A stretch of 50,293 nt of DNA, from positions 1 through 50,293 of the forward strand of contig JALFNQ010000239.1 in NCBI GenBank assembly GCA_022773965.1, read 5' to 3'. Shown here piece after piece: positions 29,192 to 38,213 of this stretch. The notes beneath the pieces are model-generated. The model worked only from the letters and a program-made list of their open reading frames with translations, ran no database searches and was not told the DNA's origin. This DNA comes from Lachnospiraceae bacterium (GTDB taxonomy: Bacteria; Bacillota; Clostridia; Lachnospirales; Lachnospiraceae). The position numbers and the translations under genes are program-made. Position 1 is the stretch's first letter, and each line of letters begins with the position of its first letter.

Positions 29192-30265
29192 CTAGTTTAC
29201 AGAAATATAATGATTCTGCCAGGTCTCCTGCACCAGACCTTTTTCCTCCAGGGCAAATAAAATCTCCGCCAGTGTCGCAATGTCAAGTGCAGTTTCCTCG
29301 CTGATCTTTTCCATTGATTTTGGAAGCAAATCAAGGCAACTATACACCAAGCGTTCTGACTTTTCAAGTGGCAATTTATTTTTTTCGGATAAAAAGGACA
29401 TCTCTCCCACCAGTTCCTCCGGTGAGAGAAGGATACCTGCCCCCTGCCGGATCAGTCGGTTACAGCCTGCGCTCAAGGGATCTGTGATGCGTCCCGGCGC
29501 CGCATAGATATCTTTTCCCTGTTCCAGTGCATAGTCCGCCGTGATGAGTGAACCGCTCTTTTCCTTTGCTTCTATAATAAGCAAAAGGTCACAAAGACCG
29601 GCGATGAGCCGGTTGCGCATCGGGAAAAATCCGGGGCGCGGCGACATATCCGGCGGATATTCTGAGAGGATCCCGCCTTTTTCCAGAATGCGCTCGTAGA
29701 GTCCGGCGTGCTCCGGTGGATAGACAACATTGACCCCACAGCCCAGCACTGCATAGGTACTGCCGCCTCCCTCCAGCGCACCTTCATGTCCAAATCCGTC
29801 AATTCCCCGGGCCATGCCGCTGATCACAGATACTCCGTTTCCTGCCAGACATTTTCCTGAACGCTTTGCAATCTCCTTCCCATACGGGCTGCAGGCTCTG
29901 CCGCCAACGATTCCCACCGCCGGTGCCTCATCCGGCGGTAAATGTCCAAGATAATACAAACCATACGGGGGATCATAGATCTCCCGTAATCTGGCCGGAT
30001 ATGAATGCTGTTCCAAAGACACAAAAGAGATTCCCCGCGCCAGCAGTTTGTCCCACTCCTTGTCAAGATCCCACCCTTTTTTTGATCGGCTGATACGCAC
30101 CGCAGCCTCTTCCGTGATGCCATAAAGCTTTTTTAACTCACTGCCCGATAGATGCCAGACTGCTTTTGCACTGCCGCAGTACTTGTATAATTGATGGATC
30201 GTTTTTGTGCCAATACCTGAAATGTTTGCAAGCCAGTATGCATAGATCAGATCCTCCATACTCAC
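29192..30265 (-). CDS. dprA: DNA processing protein DprA
   Basis: GIVGGRACSPYGKEIAKRSGKCLAGNGVSVISGMARGIDGFGHEGAL; SGSLITADYALEQGKDIYAAPG. Confidence 0.96.
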   Translation of the reverse strand: MSMEDLIYAYWLANISGIGTKTIHQLYKYCGSAKAVWHLSGSELKKLYGITEEAAVRISRSKKGWDLDKEWDKLLARGISFVSLEQHSYPARLREIYDPPYGLYYLGHLPPDEAPAVGIVGGRACSPYGKEIAKRSGKCLAGNGVSVISGMARGIDGFGHEGALEGGGSTYAVLGCGVNVVYPPEHAGLYERILEKGGILSEYPPDMSPRPGFFPMRNRLIAGLCDLLLIIEAKEKSGSLITADYALEQGKDIYAAPGRITDPLSAGCNRLIRQGAGILLSPEELVGEMSFLSEKNKLPLEKSERLVYSCLDLLPKSMEKISEETALDIATLAEILFALEEKGLVQETWQNHYISVN

Positions 30266-31785
30266 ACCTCCCAGTACTTCTTATCAAGACTACGATAGCA
30301 GACAGCCTCACTCAGATGTCTGGTTGTGATCCTGTCACTGCCTGCCAGATCAGCGATCGTCCGTGACAGTTTTATGATCTTGTGATAAGCCCGTGCAGAC
30401 AACTGCAGCTTTTGATAGATCCGTTCCATATAAGCCGTCTCCTTTTTACCCAGCATACAGTATTCGGCCAGCCTTGCCACAGGAATCTGACTATTAAAAT
30501 ACCAGAGCTCCTCTTGGAAGCGTTCCTTTTGTATCTGATGAGCCATCAGCACACGCTCCCGGATCTGCGCAGAACTTTCCCCCTTCACACGACCGGTCAA
30601 TTCCTGATAGGTAACCGGTTGCGCTTCGGCACACAGATCGATCCTGTCCAAAAGAGGCTGACTGATCCGTGCCAGATATTTCCGAATCGATGTATTTGCG
30701 CAATGGCATTTCGTCCGGTCTGGAAAATACCCGCACTTACATGGATTCATGGCACAGACCAGCAAAAAATCTGCCGGAAATGTAAAGCTGCCATTCACAC
30801 GTGAAATTGTGATTGTTTTATCCTCCATGGGCTGTCTTAAAATCTCCAGAGTACTTTTCTGAAACTCCGGCAATTCATCCAAAAACAACACACCTCGATG
30901 TGCCAGGGACACCTCACCCGGCTTTGGTATCACTCCGCCTCCTGACAAACCCTGGGGACTGATCGTGTGATGCGGTGCACGAAAGGGTCTTCGCTCCACC
31001 AATCCCTCACACGCAGAAAGCATCCCGCAAACACTATAAATTTTTGACACCTCCATCCGCTCAGAAAGCTCCATTGGAGGCAAAATGCCCGGAATCCGCT
31101 TTGCAATCATCGTTTTTCCAGCCCCTGGCGGACCGATCATAAGCAGGTTGTGCATCCCACTCACCGCTATCTCGCAGGCGCGGCGAAGCATGCCCTGCCC
31201 GTTGACATCTGCAAAATCCAGTGGTTCCGCTACATCCTCCAAGGATGGTGGACTTGCCTCCTCTTCTATGGTATATGCTCCGTTTGCATAATCCATGACT
31301 GATTTGATATGATCTACGGAAATAATCGCAATATCCTTTACAAGTGCCGCCTCCCTGCGGTTATCCTTTGGCACAATACAGCGCCGAATGCCCCGTTCCC
31401 TGGCTTTCAACAGGATTGGCAATATCCCGTCCACCGCAAGAATCGCCCCATTGAGGCCAATCTCACCTATGACAAGCGTATCCCTGAATGCTTCTTCCTG
31501 AAGAATGCCAAGTGACATTAAAATTGCCACTGTAATCGGAAGATCAAAGCCATTCCCGCTTTTTTTAATATTCGAAGGGGAAAGATTAATGGTGATCCGT
31601 TTGGCCGGAAGCTGATGTCCACAATTGCGCAACGCTGTGCGCACCCGTTCTCTGGCTTCTCGTACCTCGGATGCAAGAAACCCCACCATCTCAAATACCG
31701 GCAGTCCGTCACTGACGTCCGCCTCCACCTGAACCGGCAGGCTGTCGATTCCATGTAAAATCGCAGTTGTTACAATACTGTACAA
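30262..31785 (-). CDS. comM: YifB/ComM-type Mg-chelatase-like ATPase
   Basis: GPPGAGKTMIAKRIPGILPP; FRAPHHTISPQGLSGGG; MNPCKCGYFPD; SGMGYVFCC-like C-terminal ATPase motifs; overlaps dprA start by 4 bp. Confidence 0.95.
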   Translation of the reverse strand: MYSIVTTAILHGIDSLPVQVEADVSDGLPVFEMVGFLASEVREARERVRTALRNCGHQLPAKRITINLSPSNIKKSGNGFDLPITVAILMSLGILQEEAFRDTLVIGEIGLNGAILAVDGILPILLKARERGIRRCIVPKDNRREAALVKDIAIISVDHIKSVMDYANGAYTIEEEASPPSLEDVAEPLDFADVNGQGMLRRACEIAVSGMHNLLMIGPPGAGKTMIAKRIPGILPPMELSERMEVSKIYSVCGMLSACEGLVERRPFRAPHHTISPQGLSGGGVIPKPGEVSLAHRGVLFLDELPEFQKSTLEILRQPMEDKTITISRVNGSFTFPADFLLVCAMNPCKCGYFPDRTKCHCANTSIRKYLARISQPLLDRIDLCAEAQPVTYQELTGRVKGESSAQIRERVLMAHQIQKERFQEELWYFNSQIPVARLAEYCMLGKKETAYMERIYQKLQLSARAYHKIIKLSRTIADLAGSDRITTRHLSEAVCYRSLDKKYWEV

Positions 31786-31829
31786 GCTGTCTCCTCTCTG
31801 CGTGCTACATCGGGAATCCTATATACGAA

Positions 31830-31868
31830 AAAAAGATGAAATCATTATAACATGAATTTCATCTTTTT
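31830..31868 (-). terminator. Terminator downstream of the sigK-like gene
   Basis: 13-bp perfect arms AAAAAGATGAAAT / ATTTCATCTTTTT, 13-nt loop, T7 on the minus strand. Confidence 0.88.
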
Positions 31869-31871
31869 CAA
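31844..31871 (-). promoter_or_regulatory. Sigma-A-like promoter with -10 in the terminator loop (comM-dprA side)
   Basis: Minus strand TTGAAA (31871-31866), N16, TATAAT (31849-31844). Confidence 0.55.
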
Positions 31872-31885
31872 AGCAAAATAAACAA

Positions 31886-32518
31886 TCAATGCTTTTTTTC
31901 AGAAAAACCTTCCCGCAAGCGCTCCAGCGCCCGTTTTTCAATACGGCTGACATAGGAACGTGAAATGCCGATCTGTCTGGCGATCTCCCGCTGAGTCATG
32001 GGATATTTCCGGTCTAACCCGTAGCGCATGGTGATGATCTGCAGCTCCCGGCCATGCAAAAGCTGCGGAATCAGTTCACGCAAGGTAGCGATCCGCCATT
32101 GCAGATCCAGCTCCTCCACCACGTCCGGATCTTCGCTCTCACAAATATCCAACAGTCGGATCTGATTGCCCTCCTTATCCGTTCCTACCGGCTCATAGAG
32201 GGATATCTCCCGGGAAGTCTTTCTCCGGGAACGCAGATACATCAAAAGCTCGTTGTCTATACAACGTGCGGCGTAAGTGGCGAGCCTGCTTCCGCGCTCA
32301 TCGTTAAAGGTAGCCACCGCCTTGATCAGACCGATTGTGCCGATGGAGATCATCTCCTCCGTCTCCTCATCCACATTCTGATATTTCTTGACAATATGTG
32401 CCACCAGACGCATGTTTCGCTCCACTAGAATGTGTTTTGCTTCCACGCTGCCGTCTTTCATACGTGCAACATATTCTTTTTCCTCCTGCGGTGTCAGCGG
32501 CGGCAAAAATGTTTTCAA
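31886..32518 (-). CDS. sigK: SigK-like RNA polymerase sigma factor without pro-sequence
   Basis: VERNMRLVAHIVKKYQNVDEETEEMISIGTIGLIKAVATF; TQREIARQIGISRSYVSRIEKRALERL; TTG start with GGAGAG RBS. Confidence 0.85.
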   Translation of the reverse strand: MKTFLPPLTPQEEKEYVARMKDGSVEAKHILVERNMRLVAHIVKKYQNVDEETEEMISIGTIGLIKAVATFNDERGSRLATYAARCIDNELLMYLRSRRKTSREISLYEPVGTDKEGNQIRLLDICESEDPDVVEELDLQWRIATLRELIPQLLHGRELQIITMRYGLDRKYPMTQREIARQIGISRSYVSRIEKRALERLREGFSEKKH

Positions 32519-32591
32519 TCGCTTCTCTCCGATCTATCAAAGCGAACTTAATACATCTTATGTCGCGGACAGCTTCATCGTGCCTTTCCCA

Positions 32592-33143
32592 CTACCTGGT
32601 TTTATTTGTTTTTAGAACCTCTTCCCGTATATAGCGAAACGTCACGTCCTCTCCCTGCTCAGCCAACATATGCAAAAGCTGCTCCAAAAGCTTCCTGGTC
32701 TCAGGATGAAGCACATGAAAATCCCGCTTACTCATATAGTATTCCAGCGCCGAAGCATCTGTATATTTGTCCTTCTTATAGATTTTTGAGGCAGCCACCC
32801 GGTCTGCCACCATCTCCGCCACATATTTCTCCGGCATACGCATTCCGGCAATATGCTGATCTCCGCGCACATCATAGTCCATCCAGTATTCCAAATGATG
32901 CTTGTTGCGTCCTTTATGGTGAAGCCAGGCGGATGAATAGCCGTATTCAGCACGTTCCCCATTGTGAGGGCTCTGGTCATCCATAAAATACTTCGCCCCG
33001 ATCCGAAACTCAGGCCAGGAATATTTTGACAGATCATGGGTCAGGCCCTGCCAGTACAGACCCATCCGAAAACAGTTTTTCCGCACCTCGCGCCGGTGCG
33101 CATGCACCGTCTTTAAATGTTTACATGCTTTTTCAAACGACAT
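32592..33143 (-). CDS. DUF5662-like protein
   Basis: 183 aa; HDLSKYSWPEFRIGAKYF...SPHNGERAEYGYSSAWLHHKGRNKHHLEYWMDYD. Confidence 0.7.
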   Translation of the reverse strand: MSFEKACKHLKTVHAHRREVRKNCFRMGLYWQGLTHDLSKYSWPEFRIGAKYFMDDQSPHNGERAEYGYSSAWLHHKGRNKHHLEYWMDYDVRGDQHIAGMRMPEKYVAEMVADRVAASKIYKKDKYTDASALEYYMSKRDFHVLHPETRKLLEQLLHMLAEQGEDVTFRYIREEVLKTNKTR

Positions 33144-33819
33144 AGAACAGATACCTCCGAATCAGATACAATAACAGCAAATGCACCGGATAAAACAGAT
33201 AGAAAAAATATTTTACGGACGGACCTCTTGTCCCGTTGTAAAACCAGATGGGAAGCAGAGCCAGCGCCCCCGCCCTCTGGATCTTTCCATAATAACAAAT
33301 ATTGATCGCCGCAACAGATAAATTCTGCCAGATCCTTTGCGTGCGAAACACATAGAAGCACAAGATCATGGCGATTCCGCCGATCCCGTAATCAGGCCTG
33401 ATCACATAATGTGTACAGGCACCTGTAATAGCCAGAACACTCATCAAAAGAACCGGTTGTTCCTGTAGCCTATCCATTGCATAGATACAGACCAACGCCA
33501 GAAACAGCGTAAAATAAATATTCTGATTCTCTCTATATACAAGTGTATGAAAGCGTACCAGATCGTAAGGCACCTCAGAGATAACCGCAAACGCCAACAG
33601 TCTGACCATATACTTTTTTACATTTCGCGTATGGACAAAACCCTCTACAATGAGAAAACCGAAGATGGGAAACGCCAGTCTTCCAACATAGCGCATCCAC
33701 ACCTCCGATGGATATAAAAACGCTCCAATATGATCAACCAGCATGGAAAAAATGGCGATGCATTTCAGGTCAAATCCGGACAGCCCCCGTCCAAATAACG
33801 TCTGCCTAGCTTTCTTCAT
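33133..33819 (-). CDS. TraX-family membrane protein
   Basis: GLSGFDLKCIAIFSMLVDHIGAFLYPSEVWMRYVGRLAFPIFGFLIVEGFVHTRNVKKYMVRLLAFAVISEVPYDL; multiple TM helices. Confidence 0.85.
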   Translation of the reverse strand: MKKARQTLFGRGLSGFDLKCIAIFSMLVDHIGAFLYPSEVWMRYVGRLAFPIFGFLIVEGFVHTRNVKKYMVRLLAFAVISEVPYDLVRFHTLVYRENQNIYFTLFLALVCIYAMDRLQEQPVLLMSVLAITGACTHYVIRPDYGIGGIAMILCFYVFRTQRIWQNLSVAAINICYYGKIQRAGALALLPIWFYNGTRGPSVKYFFYLFYPVHLLLLYLIRRYLFYVV

Positions 33820-35737
33820 GGTAATGCCTCAAATGCTTGGGAGGCTTTTTCATGCGTGGCTGTTTCACCATTGCAGTAACAAGAACAACCACACTGCAGC
33901 CTTCGATCTGTAACCTGTCATTGTCCTCACGAACCGTGCCGTTACCCAGCGCTACCTGCCAAACCTTTCCATGAGGTGCTTTTGGCAGACCGAGGGACAT
34001 GCCACTCTGTGAAAAATTCCATCCAATATAAAGATTCTCCTGCTCATTGGCATAAGCACCGCTGTATGCCTCCCCCACTGCCTGCATGGAAGGATAGATC
34101 TCACTGCTCCACGCCTGTGAATTATGATAAGACAGATCCGGCATTCCAAGAGACTGATAGTCTGTCATATGCATCGGAACCCGGCTGTGGATGCACGGAT
34201 GCATTTTTCGCAATGCCAGCAACGATTTTACCCAGTTAAAGTAATCCTCGTTTTTCTCTTTTTGTTTCCAGTTCACCCAGCCAATCTTATTGTCCTGACA
34301 ATAAGCATTGTTATTTCCATTCTGGGAATTTCCAAATTCATCACCGGCAAATATAAGCGGAACTCCCTGTGCCAGTACAACCGTTGCAATCGCCTGCCTC
34401 ATCAGCTGTGCGCGCTGCTGTAGGATCTTCTTTTTGCGTGAAGCACCCTCCACGCCGCAATTGACACTGTAATTCCAGTCATTTCCATCACTGCCGCCCT
34501 CGCCGTTGGCCTCGTTGTGCTTTGAGACATAGCTAAAGGTATCCGCCAGCGTAAAACCATTATTATTTGCAAAATAATTCACAAACCCGATGATCGGATG
34601 CTGCTTTTTCTGCTGGTTCAAATATTCCACCAAATTGGCATCCTGATGATTGATCAGCTTGCGCGCCGCATAAAGAAAATCATCGTTATATACATACAAG
34701 TGCGGATAGCTGCCCGTCCCTTCCCAGGCTTCTCCCGGAAATTGAAGCGCAAAAATCTTTGTCCTGCGTAAAAGCACATCACAAATCACACTTGACACTG
34801 CTGCCTGGGGACAATGCAGATGAAAACCATCCACGTGGTATTCCAGCACCCAGTAACGCAAAACCTCCACCATATAGTTTGGATTTACCTGCGCATCAAA
34901 GCTCATTTCCAGAATGCACTCCAGCCCCGCTGCATGCAGGGAACGGATCATTTCCTTCATTTCTACGGATGGGGATGATCCAGCTGCATAGCTGGCTTTC
35001 GGTGCAAAATAATTGCCCGCCCCATACCCCCAGAAATTGATACCCGGCAATTCTTTCTCTTTTTCTTCATATTCCTTTTGCTGCATCAGCTGATACCCTG
35101 CTACCGCCTGAGGTGCCCACCCCTCAAAATCCATCGGATGTGCCTCGTACTTCGGAGGTATCAGTTCTTCAAACTCGTATGCCGGCATAAGCTCCAGCGT
35201 TGTGATCCCCAGTTCCTTGAAATAAGGGATTTTCTCCGTAATTGCTGCGAAAGTTCCCTTATTCTTTCCGTAAACACCGCCATCCTTTGTAAACCCTCTG
35301 ACATGCAGCTTGTAAAGAACCATGTCTTCTCCCGGTATCTCCGGACAATGATCACCCTCCCAGTCAAACCCGGAAAAATCAAAGCCGCTGCACACCTCAT
35401 AATGAACATCTCTGCGACTGTAGTCAGCCCACTTTTCGCGTCCGATGATGCGTCTCGCATAAGGATCTACGGTAACGGTTCCATCGATCACATAATTATA
35501 GTCATACCTGTCTGCATCCAGCCCGGCAATACAGACAGAGCGCACCGCTCCAATACAAAATTCCTTCGGAACCGGAATGTCACGATATTCACAGGGCATG
35601 TCCTTGCCCCGGGCTTTCTCATACAGCCTTACCGCACATTCGCTATCCTTTTCCCCTTCAAATGTAAAACAGATTCCATCCGCAAGTCTGCTTGCTCCAA
35701 ATCTGCTGTAATTTCCTTCTCTCAACTGTTCTGCCAT
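33806..35737 (-). CDS. GH13 glycogen-debranching/isoamylase-like protein, apparently catalytically dead
   Basis: GlgX-like KHNEANGE..DGNDWNYSVNCGVEG, QGVPLIFAGDEFGNSQNGNNNAYCQDNKIGWVNW; catalytic positions replaced. Confidence 0.85.
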   Translation of the reverse strand: MAEQLREGNYSRFGASRLADGICFTFEGEKDSECAVRLYEKARGKDMPCEYRDIPVPKEFCIGAVRSVCIAGLDADRYDYNYVIDGTVTVDPYARRIIGREKWADYSRRDVHYEVCSGFDFSGFDWEGDHCPEIPGEDMVLYKLHVRGFTKDGGVYGKNKGTFAAITEKIPYFKELGITTLELMPAYEFEELIPPKYEAHPMDFEGWAPQAVAGYQLMQQKEYEEKEKELPGINFWGYGAGNYFAPKASYAAGSSPSVEMKEMIRSLHAAGLECILEMSFDAQVNPNYMVEVLRYWVLEYHVDGFHLHCPQAAVSSVICDVLLRRTKIFALQFPGEAWEGTGSYPHLYVYNDDFLYAARKLINHQDANLVEYLNQQKKQHPIIGFVNYFANNNGFTLADTFSYVSKHNEANGEGGSDGNDWNYSVNCGVEGASRKKKILQQRAQLMRQAIATVVLAQGVPLIFAGDEFGNSQNGNNNAYCQDNKIGWVNWKQKEKNEDYFNWVKSLLALRKMHPCIHSRVPMHMTDYQSLGMPDLSYHNSQAWSSEIYPSMQAVGEAYSGAYANEQENLYIGWNFSQSGMSLGLPKAPHGKVWQVALGNGTVREDNDRLQIEGCSVVVLVTAMVKQPRMKKPPKHLRHYHEES

Positions 35738-35856
35738 TTTTATCTTTTCCGCCTTTTTTCTGTGTCTTCATGGTAAACATCATAGATAACTTTCATTATA
35801 ACATTTTCCTCATTGTTTGCATACACTTTTTTCCAATCTATACTTCATACTTTATC

Positions 35857-35886
35857 TTGACAGTTTACCTTCTCTTCTCATATAAT
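35857..35886 (+). promoter_or_regulatory. Consensus sigma-A promoter of the DUF1292-like gene
   Basis: TTGACA, N18, TATAAT, about 41 bp upstream of ATG. Confidence 0.8.
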
Positions 35887-35927
35887 GGCGGTAATATGTA
35901 TTTCAAATACAATACAGGAGGAAAAAC

Positions 35928-36251
35928 ATGAGCGAAAACGAAATCTTTACAAATGAACCGGATGATGATGCAGAAGATTACCGTGTCACCCTCGATCTGG
36001 ATGATGGAAGAACCATTGAATGTGCGATCATGACGATTCTGGAAGTAGACGATCAGGACTACATCGTTCTGGTGCCCGTAGATGAAGACGATGAGCCCAT
36101 CGAAGAAGGCGAAGTATACATTTACCGTTATTTCGAGGACGAGGATGGTACTCCCTCGCTGGACAACATTGACAACGAAGACGAATTCGAGCGGGTAGCT
36201 GAACGTTTTGATGAATTTCTGGACGAGCAGACTTTCGATGAATTGCCGTAG
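35928..36251 (+). CDS. DUF1292-like small acidic protein
   Basis: 107 aa; DYRVTLDLDDGRTIECAIMTILEVDDQDYIVLVPVDEDD...VYIYRYFEDEDG; strong RBS aggaggaaaaac. Confidence 0.9.
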   Translation: MSENEIFTNEPDDDAEDYRVTLDLDDGRTIECAIMTILEVDDQDYIVLVPVDEDDEPIEEGEVYIYRYFEDEDGTPSLDNIDNEDEFERVAERFDEFLDEQTFDELP

Positions 36252-36273
36252 CACAAAAGAACTTACAGATTCT

Positions 36274-36329
36274 CTGCGAAAATCGCGACTCAGACTTTGT
36301 TTGAATCAACGATTTTCGCAGATTTTTTT
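36274..36329 (+). terminator. Rho-independent terminator of the DUF1292-like gene
   Basis: CTGCGAAAATCG...CGATTTTCGCAG perfect 12-bp arms followed by ATTTTTTT. Confidence 0.85.
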
Positions 36330-36355
36330 GCAATTTTTACAGACTCCCGATCCCA

Positions 36356-38194
36356 TCACAGACGATCGCCAAGCTCCCTTAAAAATCTGGAGGCAGTAAC
36401 ATCCTTGTGATACATCGTTGTGCTGTGTGAGATGACAAGCTGTTCTTTCGCACGGGTCATCCCCACATACATCAGCCTGCGCTCCTCCTCAATATCTTCA
36501 TCCAGTACTGCTTTCTTGTAAGGTAACTGTCCCTCTACTACCTGCGGCAGAAAAACCGTATCAAATTCCAGTCCCTTTGCTCCATGTAAAGTCAGGATCT
36601 GAACACCCTCGTGGGCTGTCTGTGTACGTTTATGCTCCTCCTGCATGCGCGCGCGATAGGCTTCCACATGTGTCTGCCACTGCTCCAATGATTGAAAGCC
36701 AACTGCAGACTGCATCAATTCGTCCAGAACATCGATCAGATCCTGCTCACTCTGACCATGCTCTCTGGCAAAATCAATGACAAACTCCTCATACCCAATT
36801 CCCTTTCGCACATAATTCATCGCTGCGAACGGACCCATATGTGACATGACCTGCAGATCTTCCGCCAGTTGTGCGATCCGTCTGGCGATCCACGGCTGCT
36901 CCTCGTAGACAGCTTCCCAGCTATCCAGATCCACCTGCGGTTCATCCAGTACATCACGGCTCAGATAACGCACCGGACGATTCATGATCTGCAAAAACAA
37001 TCCCCGGTCACGGCTTCCGGCTGCCAGCTTCAGATAACACATCACATCCTTCGCGATCCAGTGATCATAAACCAGCGGCACCCGCTCCTTTGCATAAAAG
37101 GGAATCCCTGCCTCCATCAGCTGTTCCAGCAGATAACCGGATTGCCGGTTTGTCCGAAACAGCACAGCCATATCTGAAACGTGTACGCCCGCAGCCTGCC
37201 GCTCTCTGATTGTTGCGATGATCGACTGATTTTCCTTCAGAGCTGACGGGTATTCCTTCACCAGCACCTTTCCCGTGACGCTTCTGGCTGCAAAAATCTG
37301 CTTTTCAAAGCGATTTTTATTGTGCGAGATCAGTTTCTGCGACAGCCGGACGATCTCTGATCCACAGCGATAATTTTCCTTTAAATACAATTGTTTTGCA
37401 TCTGCATAATCATTAACAAAACAGCGCATCAGTTCCGGTCTTGCTCCCCGGAACTGATAGATGGACTGATCATCATCCCCCACCAAAAACAGCTGGTTTT
37501 GCGGTGCCGCCAGCATACGCAGCACTTCGTACTGAAGCCGGTTCATATCCTGCACTTCATCCACCAGAATATACTGAAATTTTTCCTGCCAGGCACGCAG
37601 ATGATCCTCCCGCTTTTGCAGCAGTTCATAGGTCAGTGTCAGCATATCATCAAAATCGATCATCCGGTTGTCTCGCAATTTTCTTTCATAAGCACGGTAA
37701 ATATCCCGAAACTGCGCAGAGCCACAACATTTTGCATAATAATGCGACAGATCCAGATGTTCATTTTTCACAACGCTGATCTCACTGATCAGATTCTCAA
37801 TGAGCTCCTGCTCTTCGTCCTCTCTCAGATGATAGCTGCTCAATATTTCTCGAAAAAAAGCATATTTAAATTCCGGGGAAATGATCTGATCTGCCCGATA
37901 ATGATAGGCATGCTTCAAAATAGAAAAAAAGACTGCGTGAAAAGTACCAAACTGTACCGGTAATCTGCGTCCTTCCACCATCGCCTGGAAGCGGAGGCGC
38001 ATTTCTGTTGCCGCCGCTTTCGTAAAGGTAATGACTAAAATGTGTTCCGGCGGAACCTGACATCGTTCGATCAGATAACGGATCCGACCGGTGATCACAG
38101 CCGTTTTTCCCGAACCGGGTCCTGCCAGCACCAAAGCAGCGCCATCAGCCTGTGTAATGGCATGACACTGGGATTCACTGAACTTATAAGACAT
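36356..38194 (-). CDS. UvrD/PcrA-like ATP-dependent DNA helicase
   Basis: LAGPGSGKTAVITGRI; LVDEVQDMNRLQ; VGDDDQSIYQFRGA; LTLHGAKGLEFDTVFLP; ATG at 38194 (MSYKFSESQ) preferred. Confidence 0.93.
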   Translation of the reverse strand: MSYKFSESQCHAITQADGAALVLAGPGSGKTAVITGRIRYLIERCQVPPEHILVITFTKAAATEMRLRFQAMVEGRRLPVQFGTFHAVFFSILKHAYHYRADQIISPEFKYAFFREILSSYHLREDEEQELIENLISEISVVKNEHLDLSHYYAKCCGSAQFRDIYRAYERKLRDNRMIDFDDMLTLTYELLQKREDHLRAWQEKFQYILVDEVQDMNRLQYEVLRMLAAPQNQLFLVGDDDQSIYQFRGARPELMRCFVNDYADAKQLYLKENYRCGSEIVRLSQKLISHNKNRFEKQIFAARSVTGKVLVKEYPSALKENQSIIATIRERQAAGVHVSDMAVLFRTNRQSGYLLEQLMEAGIPFYAKERVPLVYDHWIAKDVMCYLKLAAGSRDRGLFLQIMNRPVRYLSRDVLDEPQVDLDSWEAVYEEQPWIARRIAQLAEDLQVMSHMGPFAAMNYVRKGIGYEEFVIDFAREHGQSEQDLIDVLDELMQSAVGFQSLEQWQTHVEAYRARMQEEHKRTQTAHEGVQILTLHGAKGLEFDTVFLPQVVEGQLPYKKAVLDEDIEEERRLMYVGMTRAKEQLVISHSTTMYHKDVTASRFLRELGDRL

Positions 38195-38213
38195 CGTTTC
38201 CTTCCTTTCCAAT

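Noticed and set aside
37000-37200. Possible phage or defence island around the helicase gene
   Set aside because: The helicase is an ordinary UvrD/PcrA type flanked by hydrogenase maturation and DUF1292 genes; no nuclease, integrase or phage genes seen.
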